Part shown: positions 22,506 to 32,613 of the stretch, in pieces
Position numbering within the stretch: the first letter of the stretch is position 1
Layout of the letters: each line of letters begins with the position of its first letter
NCBI RefSeq assembly: GCF_033115175.1
Contig: NC_084827.1
Coordinates: 145,817,701-145,881,700, forward strand
Reading direction: 5' to 3'
DNA from: Lepus europaeus
Lineage: Eukaryota; Chordata; Mammalia; Lagomorpha; Leporidae
Length of the DNA stretch: 64,000 nucleotides
Notes under the pieces: generated by a model
Told to the model about the DNA's origin: nothing
The model's input: the letters and a program-made list of their open reading frames with translations, nothing else
Database searches by the model: none
Translations under genes and position numbers: made by a program

Positions 22506-22660
22506 GCCATCAGCTAGTTTAGAGCCTGGCTGCACATCAGAGTCATCTGGGGGAGCCTTTAACAGCCTCTGTACGGGTGGGGCCCAGGAAGTAGGGTTTT
22601 CAAAATTCAATCTCTCTACCACCACCCCCAGCCTTTCAATGCTTTGAGGGTGCCCTTCAT
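22506..22660 (+). mobile_element. MER5-type hAT DNA transposon fragment
   Basis: GCACATCAGAGTCATCTGG, GGAGCCTTTAACAGCC and GGTGGGGCCCAGGAAG match the MER5A/B order (non-autonomous hAT-Charlie) as I remember it. Confidence 0.6.
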
Positions 22661-23085
22661 ACAGCTTTCCTAAGTGAGTCTCTGCACCCTAGGTCCCTGC
22701 CGAGTTTAAAAATGAGAGGAGGGCATTGTTCACACGCTTCTGGCTCGTGCTCACTCACGAGCCCCAGGTCTTTTGTCCCTAACTAGTCTTTCACCATGCT
22801 GCAGCTCAGCAAGCTCTATGTCTTTATTTTCATCGAACTTCATCGGATCAATGAATCCCACGATTTGACTCAAAAATCCAGCCTCTACCTTATAAGGTGA
22901 AGCAGGAGAACAAAACAGCGCCTTTCAAGGAGCTTTCAGAGCCACAGGTGGGTAAGCAAGCAGGGAAAGAATGTGGAGAAAAGAGCCTTCGATGAAGTGT
23001 TGATGACTGCACACTGCCGCAAAACAGGATGAGGCTTGGGAAAACCTACAGACAGAAGTTCGTTTCAATCATATTTAAGAAATCA
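22661..23085. other. Unrecognised intergenic DNA
   Basis: No gene or repeat recognised. Confidence 0.35.
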
Positions 23086-23087
23086 AG

Positions 23088-23410
23088 GGGCTGGCACTGT
23101 GGCATAGCAGGTAAGGCCGCTGCCGGTAGTGCCGGCATCCCATATGGGTGCTGGTTTGAGTCCTGGCTGCTCCTCTTCTGATCCAGCTCTCTGCTATGGC
23201 CTGGGAAAGCAGTAGAAGATGGCCCAAGTGCTTGGGTCCCTGCACCTGCGTGGCAGACCCAGAAGAAGCTCCTGGCTCCTGGCTTCAGATTGGTGCAGCT
23301 CCAGCTGTTGCGGCCAATTGGGGAGTGAACCAGTGGATGGAAGACCTTTCTCTCTCTCTGGCTCTCCTCTCTCTGTGTGTAACTCTGACTTTCAAATAAA
23401 TTAAAAAAGA
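23088..23410 (+). mobile_element. CSINE with target-site duplication
   Basis: Full-length copy (GGGGCTGGCACTGTGGCA to TTTCAAATAAATTAAAAAAG). AAGAAATCAAG precedes it and AAGAAATCCAG follows. Confidence 0.92.
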
Positions 23411-23660
23411 AAAGAAAGAAATCCAGAAAGAGTCCACACCAGGCTGCCATGGTGTGCCACTGCGGGAGGGACCCAGGCTCCTTCTCTTGTTTGCTCCATT
23501 CCCAAGGCCATCACAGGGCCCGCAGCAAGCTGCGGCGTTCCAGCCGTGGGGAGGAAAGGAAATTCAGATAGTCCATGTTTTTGGTGCATACAATACCACT
23601 TACTGACATGACATGGCCAGAATTCAGTGGATGCCATAAGGGAGAGTGGAAAATAGGTTC
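23411..23660. other. Unrecognised intergenic DNA
   Basis: No gene or repeat recognised. Confidence 0.35.
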
Positions 23661-23662
23661 TT

Positions 23663-23983
23663 TTTTAAGATTTATTTTATTTGAAAGACAGAGTTACAGA
23701 GAGAGGTAGACAGAAAGCGAGGTCTTCCATCTGCTGGTTCAACCCCAAATGGCCACAACAGCCAGAGCTGAGCTGAACTGAATCCAGGAGCTTCTTCCAC
23801 GTCTCCCACGAGGATGCAGGATGCAGGGGCTCAAGGACTTGGGCCATCCTCTGCTGCTTTCCCAGGTGCCTTAGCAGAGAGCTGGATCAGAAGTGGAGCA
23901 GCCAGGACTCGAACCTGCATCCACATAGGATGCCAGCGCTGCAGGCCGGGGCTTTAACCTGCTGCACCACAGCACCAGCCCCA
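23663..23983 (-). mobile_element. CSINE, antisense, with target-site duplication
   Basis: TTTAAGATTTATTTTATTTG through CTTCCATCTGCTGGTTCA to ACCACAGCACCAGCCCC. AAATAGGTTCTT before and AAATAGGCTCTT after. Confidence 0.92.
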
Positions 23984-25040
23984 GCAAATAGGCTCTTCAC
24001 TCCAGTGAGTCACATATCTAGCTAAAGACTGGGTCTCTCTGTTACTGTGGAAGAAGAGGAGAGCGATGCTGAGGGACAGCTAGCAGCTGCTGTGGCACGC
24101 TAAGGACGGATATGCTGTAGTGCATTCATTTTGCATAATAACCCAGGAGAAACCTTGATAGACCATTCCTGTCCTGCAACACTTTGGCAGTTTCAATATC
24201 AAGTGCGGTCCTAGGCCCAATCTCGTGATCCAGGCCATGCAGCAAGATGCAGGTGGCCCTAAGCCTGAGCCTTGGTAGTCAGCCCTGCTGAATGCCTCTC
24301 CCAGGCGGGTGCTAAGCCCCTGGGGTCAGCCCAATCCCCCAGGGCAAGTCAGAAAACACCTGTGTTTTCCCCTTTCCCCAGGCCCTGGCACTGAGGTTAA
24401 TAAGGTTCTCTGCAGTGGCTAGCAATACACAGACAGGCGGCTGGCTTTCCTCCCTGGCATGATAGGATTCCAAGGGAAGGAAGACAGCCGGGAGGGCAGC
24501 TCTTGTGTTCTGGGCTGTGCGTCCACTCCTTTTGAAACAAGCGTTCCTTCCCCACTTTGCCCGTTCTTTCCTCTCTCTCTCCCTTCCTTCCCAACTCTTC
24601 ACCCAAGAACGGCCTCTGTCTCTGAGGCCACCATCTAACGCTCTATGCTTACCGCACCTTGGCCTCCCAGTTTCACTGCAAGCTATTTCTGTTGTCTGGT
24701 GTCTGCTTGCTCCCTTCTCCCACAGTTTCTCAGCTTCGGCCAGCAATTTCACACTCAGACCCCCAAATAAGAGGATCTGATAAGGTGACCATTCTGTGTG
24801 CAGCAGGCACACCTGTAGGACTGTGGTCTCAGGCCATACAGCTCCATGGCTGGGTCACGTCATCTATTCCTGGCTCATTCACTTGAGGTCAGGGTTCACA
24901 TGGCACTGAAGTACAAAGATGGCAACATCAGTCTGAGGAAATGCTGTGAAACGAACTGTGGGAGGAGCAGCTGTTCCATTCCAGAATAGCCACCATGAAC
25001 TTGTTTCGACCCAACAGCGCACCACGCAACCAGCTCCTCA

Positions 25041-25074
<34 letters not shown>

Positions 25075-25200
25075 ACTTCCGTATGGTTCTCATTATTTCC
25101 ATCCTTGAATTCAAAACATAATCAAGTCCGGCACGGGGCTTTCTGCAGGACTCAAGGCATTTGACAAGGCATCTGTGACACGATGCCCTGCTTCGGAATG
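23984..25200. other. Unique DNA with a CA microsatellite
   Basis: Non-repetitive apart from (CA)n at 25042-25072. A 166-codon - strand frame (24312-24812) is mirrored by + strand frames and has no recognisable domain. Confidence 0.45.
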
Positions 25201-25204
25201 CAGT

Positions 25205-25452
25205 ATGGGTCAGTGGCTCCCAGACCTGATTAATTCATAAGAATCACCCAGTGACTTCTACCAATTAAATCCCCAAGTCTCATACCAGACAATCTAACTG
25301 AACAGGTCTGAAGGGGGCTCAGCCTTCCTGAAAATGCTTTCTTTTTCTTCCTCTCTCCTTCTGTTCCTCCTCTTCTTCCTCCACATCCTCCTCCTCCTCT
25401 CTTTTTCTCAAGTGCCTCTGATGACCAGCTAGGTGTGGGCTCCGCTGCTCTA
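25205..25452 (+). mobile_element. MER5-type hAT element, near complete
   Basis: CAGTGGCTCCCAGACCTGA, AAGAATCACCCAGTGAC and a tail resembling the family's end (CTCTGATGACCAGCTAGG, CCGCTGCTCTAG) bracket an expanded CT-rich middle (about 25335-25410). Confidence 0.6.
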
Positions 25453-26285
25453 GCTCCCATCCTCACTCTTCTAGAAGGTTCCTGGGGGCTTTCATCACTA
25501 CGGAGAGTATAGTTCCTGCAGTTTCTCCCTACTCTTCACTGTTGCAGCCTGCCAAGATCCTATAATGGGAAAGCCCACCAAGATTCCCACCTGCCCCACA
25601 TCTCCTGGTTCAGATGTCTACTAGCACTATTTATGCAATAGGAATTAAGTTGCTCCTGGAGAACAGAGAAAGTGAACAGACTCTTCTAAGTGGAAGATAG
25701 GCCAAGCCTAGACATTCCAGTCCACCATCCAAAATTTGGAATGGCTTTTGATCAGACATTTAAAAGGACAAAATGACACTGTTTGCCATGAAGCAGTGCA
25801 ACTTGAAGTAAAAAATATGAAACAGATCTTAGTCCAGCCTCAGCTTCAGACCCTACAGCACTGTTACGAATTTACAGACATTGTACCTGACATTTTCTAA
25901 ACAGTGGCCATGATATGTAAAATATAACTACTTTTGATGCTCAAAATAACCTTAAGAGAATGAATTCTAGAAACCCAATGGTGTACTGGAGCCACCTCAG
26001 GGTCTTGTGGAGCTGATTGTGAGCATCTTTTGCAAATTCCAAGTTCAGCGATGTTATGTGGGCTTGAAATCAGTCATGCTACCGGTATTTACACCACAGG
26101 AATTGGCAAATGTAAAGCTCAGGTCCTTTTTCCTAGAGAGCTGATGATTAAACATTTACCAGCAAAACTCCATAAAAAATAATAACAACTTTAGCAAAGA
26201 TCCAGAGCCACAAAATACGAGGCTAACTTGGCCTTTCATTTTATTTCCATGCTTTGCATCTGTGTAGCCAAAATGGGATTCTGCC
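25453..26285. other. Unrecognised intergenic DNA
   Basis: No gene or repeat recognised. Confidence 0.35.
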
Positions 26286-26430
26286 CATGAAAATTTTTTG
26301 CTCACAAAGCATTTTATAAATATTATGTGATTAATTCTCACAACACCCTGGAGTAGCCAGGGAGGCTAAGTAACTTACCTGGGGCAGAATAGGATATGGA
26401 TGGTGAAAAGCAGAACTCAACTAGTCTATG
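26286..26430 (+). repeat. MIR-like fragment
   Basis: CACAAAGCATTTTATAAATA, TTAATTCTCACAACACCCTG and GAGGCTAAGTAACTTACC follow the MIR core. Confidence 0.6.
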
Positions 26431-26445
26431 AACCACCTTGGTAGG

Positions 26446-26785
26446 GGTGAGCATTGTGGCGCGGTGGGTTAAGCTACTGCCTGGGATATCCACAGACTAC
26501 ATCAGAGTGCCTGGGATTGTGTCCTGCTTCTGCTTCTGATCCAACTTCCTGCTAAGGTACCTGGGAGGCAGCAGGCAATGGCTCAAGTGCTTGGGTTCCT
26601 GCCACCCACATGGGAGATCAGGGTGGAGTTCTTGGTTCCCAGCTTCAGCCTGGCCCAGCCCTGGCTGTTGCATATATCTGGGGAGTGAACCAGCAGATGG
26701 AAGCATTCCCCCCATCCCACCCCACTAGCCGTGTGTGTGTGTGTGTGTGCGCGCACGTGCATGTTTGTCTCCCCCCGTGCCATCA
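26446..26785 (+). mobile_element. CSINE (older subfamily) ending in a TG repeat
   Basis: Head GGGTGAGCATTGTGGCGC, the older-subfamily ACTACATCAGAGTGCCTGGG block, GGAGGCAGCAGGCAATGG, then a (TG)n tract at 26731-26749 in the pyrimidine-tract position. The last SINE before the SINE-free FZD7 domain. Confidence 0.82.
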
Positions 26786-26789
26786 CTCT

Positions 26790-27015
26790 GCCTTTCAGAT
26801 GCCGTATCATGAGTTGCTTCATGAGAGGCCCACATGGCAAGGACCTGATTTGATTGATGACTCTGGCCAACAGCCTCTAGGTAACTGTAGCCCCGACCAA
26901 CATGACCATAGTCTCGTGAGAGACTAAGCAAGGGGACCCATTCCAGACAAACAGAAACTATGGAATAGTATTTATCTATTATTTTAAGATACTAGATTTC
27001 CAGCTGTTATGCAAC
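26790..27015 (+). mobile_element. Retrovirus-like LTR 3' fragment (MaLR-like)
   Basis: TTCATGAGAGGCCCACATGG, ACTCTGGCCAACAGCC and GTCTCGTGAGAGAC, plus ATTATTTTAAGATACTAG near the end, resemble the 3' half of an ancient mammalian LTR. No internal retroviral genes are visible. Family assignment is tentative. Confidence 0.4.
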
Positions 27016-27900
27016 AATGGATCCTTAGCAAAACTCTCAACAAGAAGGGAAACGCTGACAGATTCAGTCACTGGAATTTGCCACATAAATCATCTCTATA
27101 GGATGAGGCCTATACACCTCACATGATGACAGCAGAGCTCTCCCTGTCTTCAGTCGGGACACCTCTGACTGTCACAACACGACAAGGTGTTTTAGGGATG
27201 AGAACGTTCCCATTTGGAGGAATGATCAACACCCCCAAACAACCATGAGCACCAGTCAATGGCAACCTGGCCAACTGGAAACTCCAAGTCCTCAGGGTCA
27301 AAATGGTTTGGTAAGAGAGGCTGGGAAGGGAAGCGCCTGCTAAAAGCTGTCCTTTCTGGTCTTCCATGAGTCATTCTTCCAGCTAGAGTTTCATTGTCAT
27401 GGCAGGATTGTGGCAGCAGGAAAGTGGCCATTTTCAAATCTGACCTGCATCAGAATGTAACTCAACTAGATAAACCTGGGACTTGGCCAAAATAAGTAGC
27501 ATTTGAAAAACCGGAGCCAATGAATACCATCACTTTTCTGTGGGTTCATACAGAAGAGATTTGAAGAAATAAAGGCCTTTGTTATTTGAAAGGGCAGGGA
27601 GGACTGGAAGTTTTGCAGCAGTTACAAAGCTGTCCACCCTTGGCTCTCCAAAGAAGACACCAATGAGCAGCTTTGGGAGTTGGGTGTAGAAGGTGTTGCT
27701 GGGACAAGAAAATGGATCCTGGACAGAATGTAAACTAATGTTACTGCATGTGTTAGAGAGTCTAAAATAGAGCATTTAGCCTCCTCCACTGTGAACCCAC
27801 TGTCTGTGTCTAAAATCACAGCATTCTATATCAGACAAACTATGGAAAGCTACAGCACCCCTCACAAACAGCAAATTCTGATCTGGGGGAACAATTTTAC
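27016..27900. other. Unrecognised intergenic DNA
   Basis: Unique, no gene recognised. Short - strand frames (27119-27437, 27530-27819) carry no recognisable motif. A T18 tract follows at 27911-27928. Confidence 0.35.
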
Positions 27901-27928
27901 ATTGAAGGTGTTTTTTTTTTTTTTTTTT

Positions 27929-28550
27929 AAATAGTCTCAAAACAAAGCAATCTCAAAAATGTTTGCCTTTGCGTCTGTGTTTTTTGCACTTGTCTGCCTG
28001 GGACAGAGCAAGAGAAAACACATCTGTGAGGTTTTCCATCTGGGATGGGTTTTCTGCATCTTATGCATAGGCTGTATTTTTAAGGGTTTTCTTTTTTCTT
28101 TCTAAAGTAGTACCCCTCCTCCCCAACACCGGAGGTATCTGGGGCGATAACATGAGGAGTCGCAGTTCACCAGCTACACTGGTTTTAGCTGCACTGGAGA
28201 CGGTATTTTATCTTGTCAGTTTTCATTTTATGTGATGGCAGAGCTTGGTATTTCTCTCTCGATAAGCAAAGATGACTTAGATCAGCGGCCTGATGAATAA
28301 GCATGAAAATCTGATTCAGGAAAGGAGGCTATCCTGGAGCTCACAGACAGAAAAAAGGAATCGAAGCTCCCACCACACACACTTTAAATGACAAAGCAGA
28401 GCCGCCCCATTGTCTTTAAACAGCCTCCTTTCCGAAACTGCTACACTCCTGGCTGCTAGGGCACAAGAAAATAGTTTAGAAAGGAAAAGGAGAGTCCTTG
28501 AAAAAAAAAATACAAGGGAGGAACACGTTCTATTACTCCTCATACCACCG
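27929..28550. other. Repeat-free upstream flank of FZD7, regulatory candidate
   Basis: No SINE, LTR or gene recognised. AT-rich, with TTTTGCACTTGTCTGCC, TTTTATCTTGTCAGTTTTC and CTCGATAAGCAAAGATGAC. Position within 3 kb of the CpG island makes regulatory content plausible, but that is inference. Confidence 0.3.
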
Positions 28551-29959
28551 AAGTGGGGGGAGGGCTCAAAACCAGTCTGAGAGGAAAGGGGTGCCGTAGG
28601 GGCCGCAGGGAGGACACACTAGCTACCTCCGAGGGCTTCGGCTCTGCACCCACCGACAAGCAGCCGCAAGCGACGCAGAGCCGTCAAGTGGAAGGCAGGG
28701 TGTCCAGCGAACCTCAGTGGCAAAACGAAGGACGCCGTGGAGGGCAACCCCCACGAACTCGGTAGCGATTTCAGGATCAGTTTTTCTCCTTGCAGGGGAA
28801 GAAGCGCACTGGGGGCAGCCACCCTCGGCCGGCAGCGTTCAGCTCGATCGGAACCCGCTGGGAGCGCGGGCAGAGGGGCCGGCCCGGATAACGATTTGAA
28901 AAGCAGAGGATGACACAGAGGCGCGGGAGGGGGGGGCGCGGTATTTTGATTTTTTTTTTTTTTCTTTCTTCCAAAACATGTCACTGATGTCACTTTCCCG
29001 CCTGGGATCCCCGCTATACTCGGCCGCCCCGAGAGAGCCGGGAGGCCCTCTGGCCACTTCCGACCCCGCGCCTGAGGCAGGAGGAAGGTTTACCGAGAAC
29101 AAAAGAACGCTCGCCAGTCCGGAGGCGCTCCCGAGGACTAGGGGAGCCCCTCTTCGGGTCTGGAGAGCGCGTTCGGGAGCAGCGGCCCTGGTTTCTGACA
29201 CGCATGGCAACTTTCCTGGGCAGATTCCAAATGGAGGCTCAGACCATGCTCCCCCCACGGAGACGGGTTCCCACCCCCAGGCCACGGGCCCACAGAAGTC
29301 AGGGGCACAGGGCCGCGGCAGAGGCTCTGCGAGCCGCACGGAGCGCGCCGGGCGCTCGGGCCGGCCCCGTTTCCTGCGGGCGGCCCGGGGCCCCGCGCCT
29401 GCAGTCCCGCGCCGGGCCCGCTCCTCGAGGGTCTGCACTTCCCCCCGCCTTCGCTCTCGGCCCCCACGGCTGCCGCCGATTTCTCCTCCGAGGCCGCCCC
29501 TCTTCCGTTTTACAACCGGGGGAGGGGGTGCGCGGGGACCGCGGCCTCACGCGGTCTGCCCGGCTCCGGAGGGAGACCAGCAGTCCGCAAGGCGCGCCCC
29601 CTCCCCACCCCGTCCGGATCCGCACCCTTAGGATCCCGCCACCCAAGGCCCCCACGCCAAAGCTCGGCGTGGCCAGCCGGGAAGCGACTGAAGCGGCTCC
29701 GGGCCCCCGCTCCCCGGCCGTGGCGCGGCGCTATTCCCGACTCTGGGGCGAATGAGCCCTTCTGCCCAGGAATGTGTGTTTAGTGCACCCGGAAGAGGAA
29801 CAAATCTTTCAAGTAAATTCCCTTTCTGGTGCGTTTTTCTCCCCGGAGCCAATGCAGGGTAAAAGTTTTTCCCAACTTTTCCCTCCCAGTCCCCCGCCCC
29901 TCCCCTCAGGAATCCGCCCAGAGCGCAGCAGTCACCGCCTCCCCCCCCCCCACCGTTCC

Positions 29960-30100
29960 CTTGCCCGCCCCTTCCGACTTCCACCCAATCCAGAGGCGGC
30001 CCCAGAGAAAACAAAGGCCACCATTGGGCCGCGCCGGGGCGCGGGCACCGCCCCCTGAGTGGTTTGTGAATGGGGGGAGGGGAGGGGGCGGGTCGGCCGG
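29960..30100 (+). promoter_or_regulatory. FZD7 proximal promoter region
   Basis: Visible elements are CCAAT at 29985-29989, an inverted CCAAT (ATTGG) at 30023-30027, GC boxes (GCCCGCCCC near 29962, CCGCCCC near 30048, GGGGGCGGG near 30085) and AACAAAG at 30010-30016, a TCF/LEF-type word. No TATA box was seen, as is usual for CpG-island promoters. The transcription start is not determined and probably lies between here and the uORF at 30791. Confidence 0.5.
30072..30092 (+). promoter_or_regulatory. G-quadruplex-capable G tract
   Basis: Four runs of at least three G separated by single bases (G6, A, G4, A, G5, C, G3). It sits just downstream of the CCAAT/GC-box cluster. Folding potential is seen in sequence; function is inferred. 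Confidence 0.5.
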
Positions 30101-30542
30101 AGCGCTGCGAGCCCGACGCTTCTTCTGGCCACCGGCGCGGCTCCCAGGCGTTACTCGGCGCTCCCTCCCGGCGGCTGGCGGCGGCGGGCGCCGGGACTCG
30201 GGGGCCGGAGAGGCCGGGGCCAGGCCGCGGGGCACAGGGGCCTCGCCGCTTCAGACGCCGCTTGCAGCAGAAGTCGCCGGGCTCCAGGCTCTGAGGCGCC
30301 GGTGGGACTCAGCGAGAGCCAGCCGTTTGGGGCTGAAACTTGGGGCCGAAGAAGGCGCGGGGCGTGGAGGAGGAGGCGAAGGAGGCGGTGGCGAGCCGAG
30401 CCTCGAGGCGAGGAGGCGGAGCAGCACCTCCGAGGCGGCGGCCCCGGCTCTGACCTGGCGGGGGCCGGACTTGGAGTGGGGGGCGTGCGCGTCCGTGTGC
30501 GCTGGGTTGTGCGGGGGGGAGGGTTCGAGAGACTTCGGCAAA

Positions 30543-30549
30543 CTTTGAA
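30543..30549 (+). promoter_or_regulatory. TCF/LEF-type site
   Basis: CTTTGAA matches the consensus CTTTGWW. It lies about 340 bp before the FZD7 start codon and could mediate Wnt feedback, but a 7-bp word alone is weak evidence. Confidence 0.3.
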
Positions 30550-30790
30550 GGGCAGCCGGAGACGCTTGTTGCTCCTCGCCGCAGAGAAAGGCGCACCGTT
30601 ACGTCCCCGCAGAGAGGGCCAGGCCGTCCCCCTCCGCGCCCCCGGCCCAGCCTGACGCGTTTGGGCCCCCGGCGGCCGCGCGAGTGCCGGGCGGAGGCGG
30701 CTGCGGCGCCCCCGCGGCGCGGGCACCCCAGCGGCAGCGCCCTCGGCTCCGCGCCGCCCACGGCCCGGCCCCGGCGCCGGGAGGACTCTC

Positions 30791-30862
30791 ATGCGCCGGG
30801 CGCGGCGGCGCCTCCCGGCATCCAAGCCTCTCCCAGCCGCCTCGTCGCACTCCCTGGGCTGA
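30791..30862 (+). promoter_or_regulatory. Upstream open reading frame in FZD7 leader
   Basis: An ATG in weak context (C at -3) opens a 23-codon, arginine- and proline-rich frame ending at TGA 30860-30862, 26 bases before the FZD7 start. It is out of frame with FZD7. If the transcript starts upstream, it could reduce translation by capturing scanning ribosomes. Confidence 0.45.
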
Positions 30863-30888
30863 GAGCGTCGCTGCACTCGCGGCCGGCG

Positions 30889-32613
30889 ATGCGGGGCCCC
30901 GGCGCGGCCGCGTCGCGATCGCCCCTGGGCCTGTGCGCCCTGGTGCTGGCGCTGCTGGGCGCGCTGCCCGCGGGCGCCGGGGCGCAGCCCTACCACGGCG
31001 AGAAGGGCATCTCGGTGCCGGACCACGGCTTCTGCCAGCCCATCTCCATCCCGCTGTGCACGGACATCGCCTACAACCAGACCATCCTGCCCAACCTGCT
31101 GGGCCACACGAACCAGGAGGACGCGGGCCTCGAGGTGCACCAGTTCTACCCGCTGGTGAAGGTGCAGTGCTCGCCCGAGCTGCGCTTCTTTCTGTGCTCC
31201 ATGTACGCGCCCGTGTGCACCGTGCTCGATCAGGCCATCCCGCCCTGCCGCTCTCTGTGCGAGCGCGCCCGCCAGGGCTGCGAGGCGCTCATGAACAAGT
31301 TCGGCTTCCAGTGGCCCGAGCGGCTGCGCTGCGAGAACTTCCCGGTGCACGGCGCCGGCGAGATCTGCGTGGGCCAGAACACGTCCGACGGCTCCGGAGG
31401 CCCCGGCGGCGGCCCCACCGCCTACCCCACGGCGCCCTACCTGCCGGACCCGCCCTTCACCGCGCTGCCCCCGGGGGCTGCGGACGGCAGGGGCCGCGCC
31501 GCCTTCCCCTTCTCGTGCCCGCGCCAGCTCAAGGTGCCCCCCTACCTGGGCTACCGCTTCCTGGGCGAGCGCGACTGTGGCGCCCCTTGCGAGCCGGGCC
31601 GTGCCAACGGCCTCATGTACTTCAAGGAGGAGGAGAGGCGCTTCGCCCGCCTCTGGGTGGGCGTGTGGTCCGTGCTGTGCTGCGCCTCGACCCTCTTCAC
31701 CGTGCTCACCTACCTGGTGGACATGCGGCGCTTCAGCTACCCAGAGCGGCCCATCATCTTCCTGTCGGGCTGCTACTTCATGGTGGCCGTGGCGCACGTG
31801 GCGGGCTTCCTGCTGGAGGACCGCGCCGTGTGCGTGGAGCGCTTCTCGGACGACGGCTACCGCACGGTGGCGCAGGGCACCAAGAAGGAGGGCTGCACCA
31901 TCCTCTTCATGGTGCTCTACTTCTTCGGCATGGCCAGCTCCATCTGGTGGGTCATCCTGTCGCTCACCTGGTTCCTGGCGGCCGGCATGAAGTGGGGCCA
32001 CGAGGCCATCGAGGCCAACTCGCAGTACTTCCACCTGGCCGCGTGGGCCGTGCCGGCCGTCAAGACCATCACCATCCTGGCCATGGGCCAGGTGGACGGG
32101 GACCTGCTCAGCGGCGTGTGCTACGTGGGCCTCTCGAGCGTGGACGCGCTGCGGGGCTTCGTGCTGGCGCCGCTCTTCGTCTACCTCTTCATCGGCACCT
32201 CCTTCCTGCTGGCCGGCTTCGTGTCGCTCTTCCGCATCCGCACCATCATGAAGCACGACGGCACCAAGACAGAGAAGCTGGAGAAGCTCATGGTGCGCAT
32301 CGGCGTCTTCTCGGTGCTCTACACCGTGCCCGCCACCATCGTGCTGGCCTGCTACTTCTACGAGCAGGCCTTCCGCGAGCACTGGGAGCGCACCTGGCTC
32401 CTCCAGACGTGCAAGAGCTACGCCGTGCCCTGCCCGCCCGGCCACTTCCCGCCCATGAGCCCCGACTTCACGGTCTTCATGATCAAGTACCTGATGACCA
32501 TGATCGTGGGCATCACCACGGGCTTCTGGATCTGGTCGGGCAAGACCCTGCAGTCGTGGCGCCGCTTCTACCACAGACTCAGCCACAGCAGCAAGGGGGA
32601 GACTGCGGTATGA
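30889..32613 (+). CDS. FZD7: Frizzled-7, Wnt receptor (single exon)
   Basis: Seven-pass plasma-membrane receptor that binds Wnt through an extracellular cysteine-rich domain and signals through Dishevelled to beta-catenin and planar-polarity pathways. The 574 residues match the human FZD7 length as I remember it. Seen: signal peptide about 1-32 ending AGAGA before QPYHGEKG; cysteine-rich domain about 44-163, starting at C49; N-glycosylation sequons N63 (NQT) and N164 (NTS); a Gly/Pro-rich linker about 168-205; first membrane segment about 255-277, seven in all; KTLQSW at 552-557, the KTxxxW motif that binds the Dishevelled PDZ domain; C-terminal ETAV, a PDZ ligand. The ATG at 30889 has G at -3. 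The frame stays open 76 codons upstream to 30661 but has no in-frame ATG there, and this start gives the expected signal peptide. No frameshift or intron. Third codon positions are almost all G or C. FZD1 and FZD2 were excluded by the N-terminal sequence and length. Confidence 0.98.

Noticed and set aside
25042-25072. CRISPR-like or other prokaryotic repeat array
   Set aside because: A simple CA microsatellite; no spaced repeat array occurs anywhere in the window.
28978-29631. 217-codon frame in the CpG island
   Set aside because: Arg/Pro/Ala-rich composition, overlapping frames on both strands, and no motif; expected in GC-rich promoter DNA.
30661-30888. N-terminal extension of FZD7 from 30661
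   Set aside because: The extension opens with TTG rather than ATG and would place arginine-rich residues before the signal peptide. The ATG at 30889 gives the expected 574-residue protein.
30889-32613. FZD1 or FZD2 identity
   Set aside because: They share the C-terminal KTLQSW and ETAV but differ in length and N-terminus. The [12 protein letters not shown] start and 574 residues fit FZD7.
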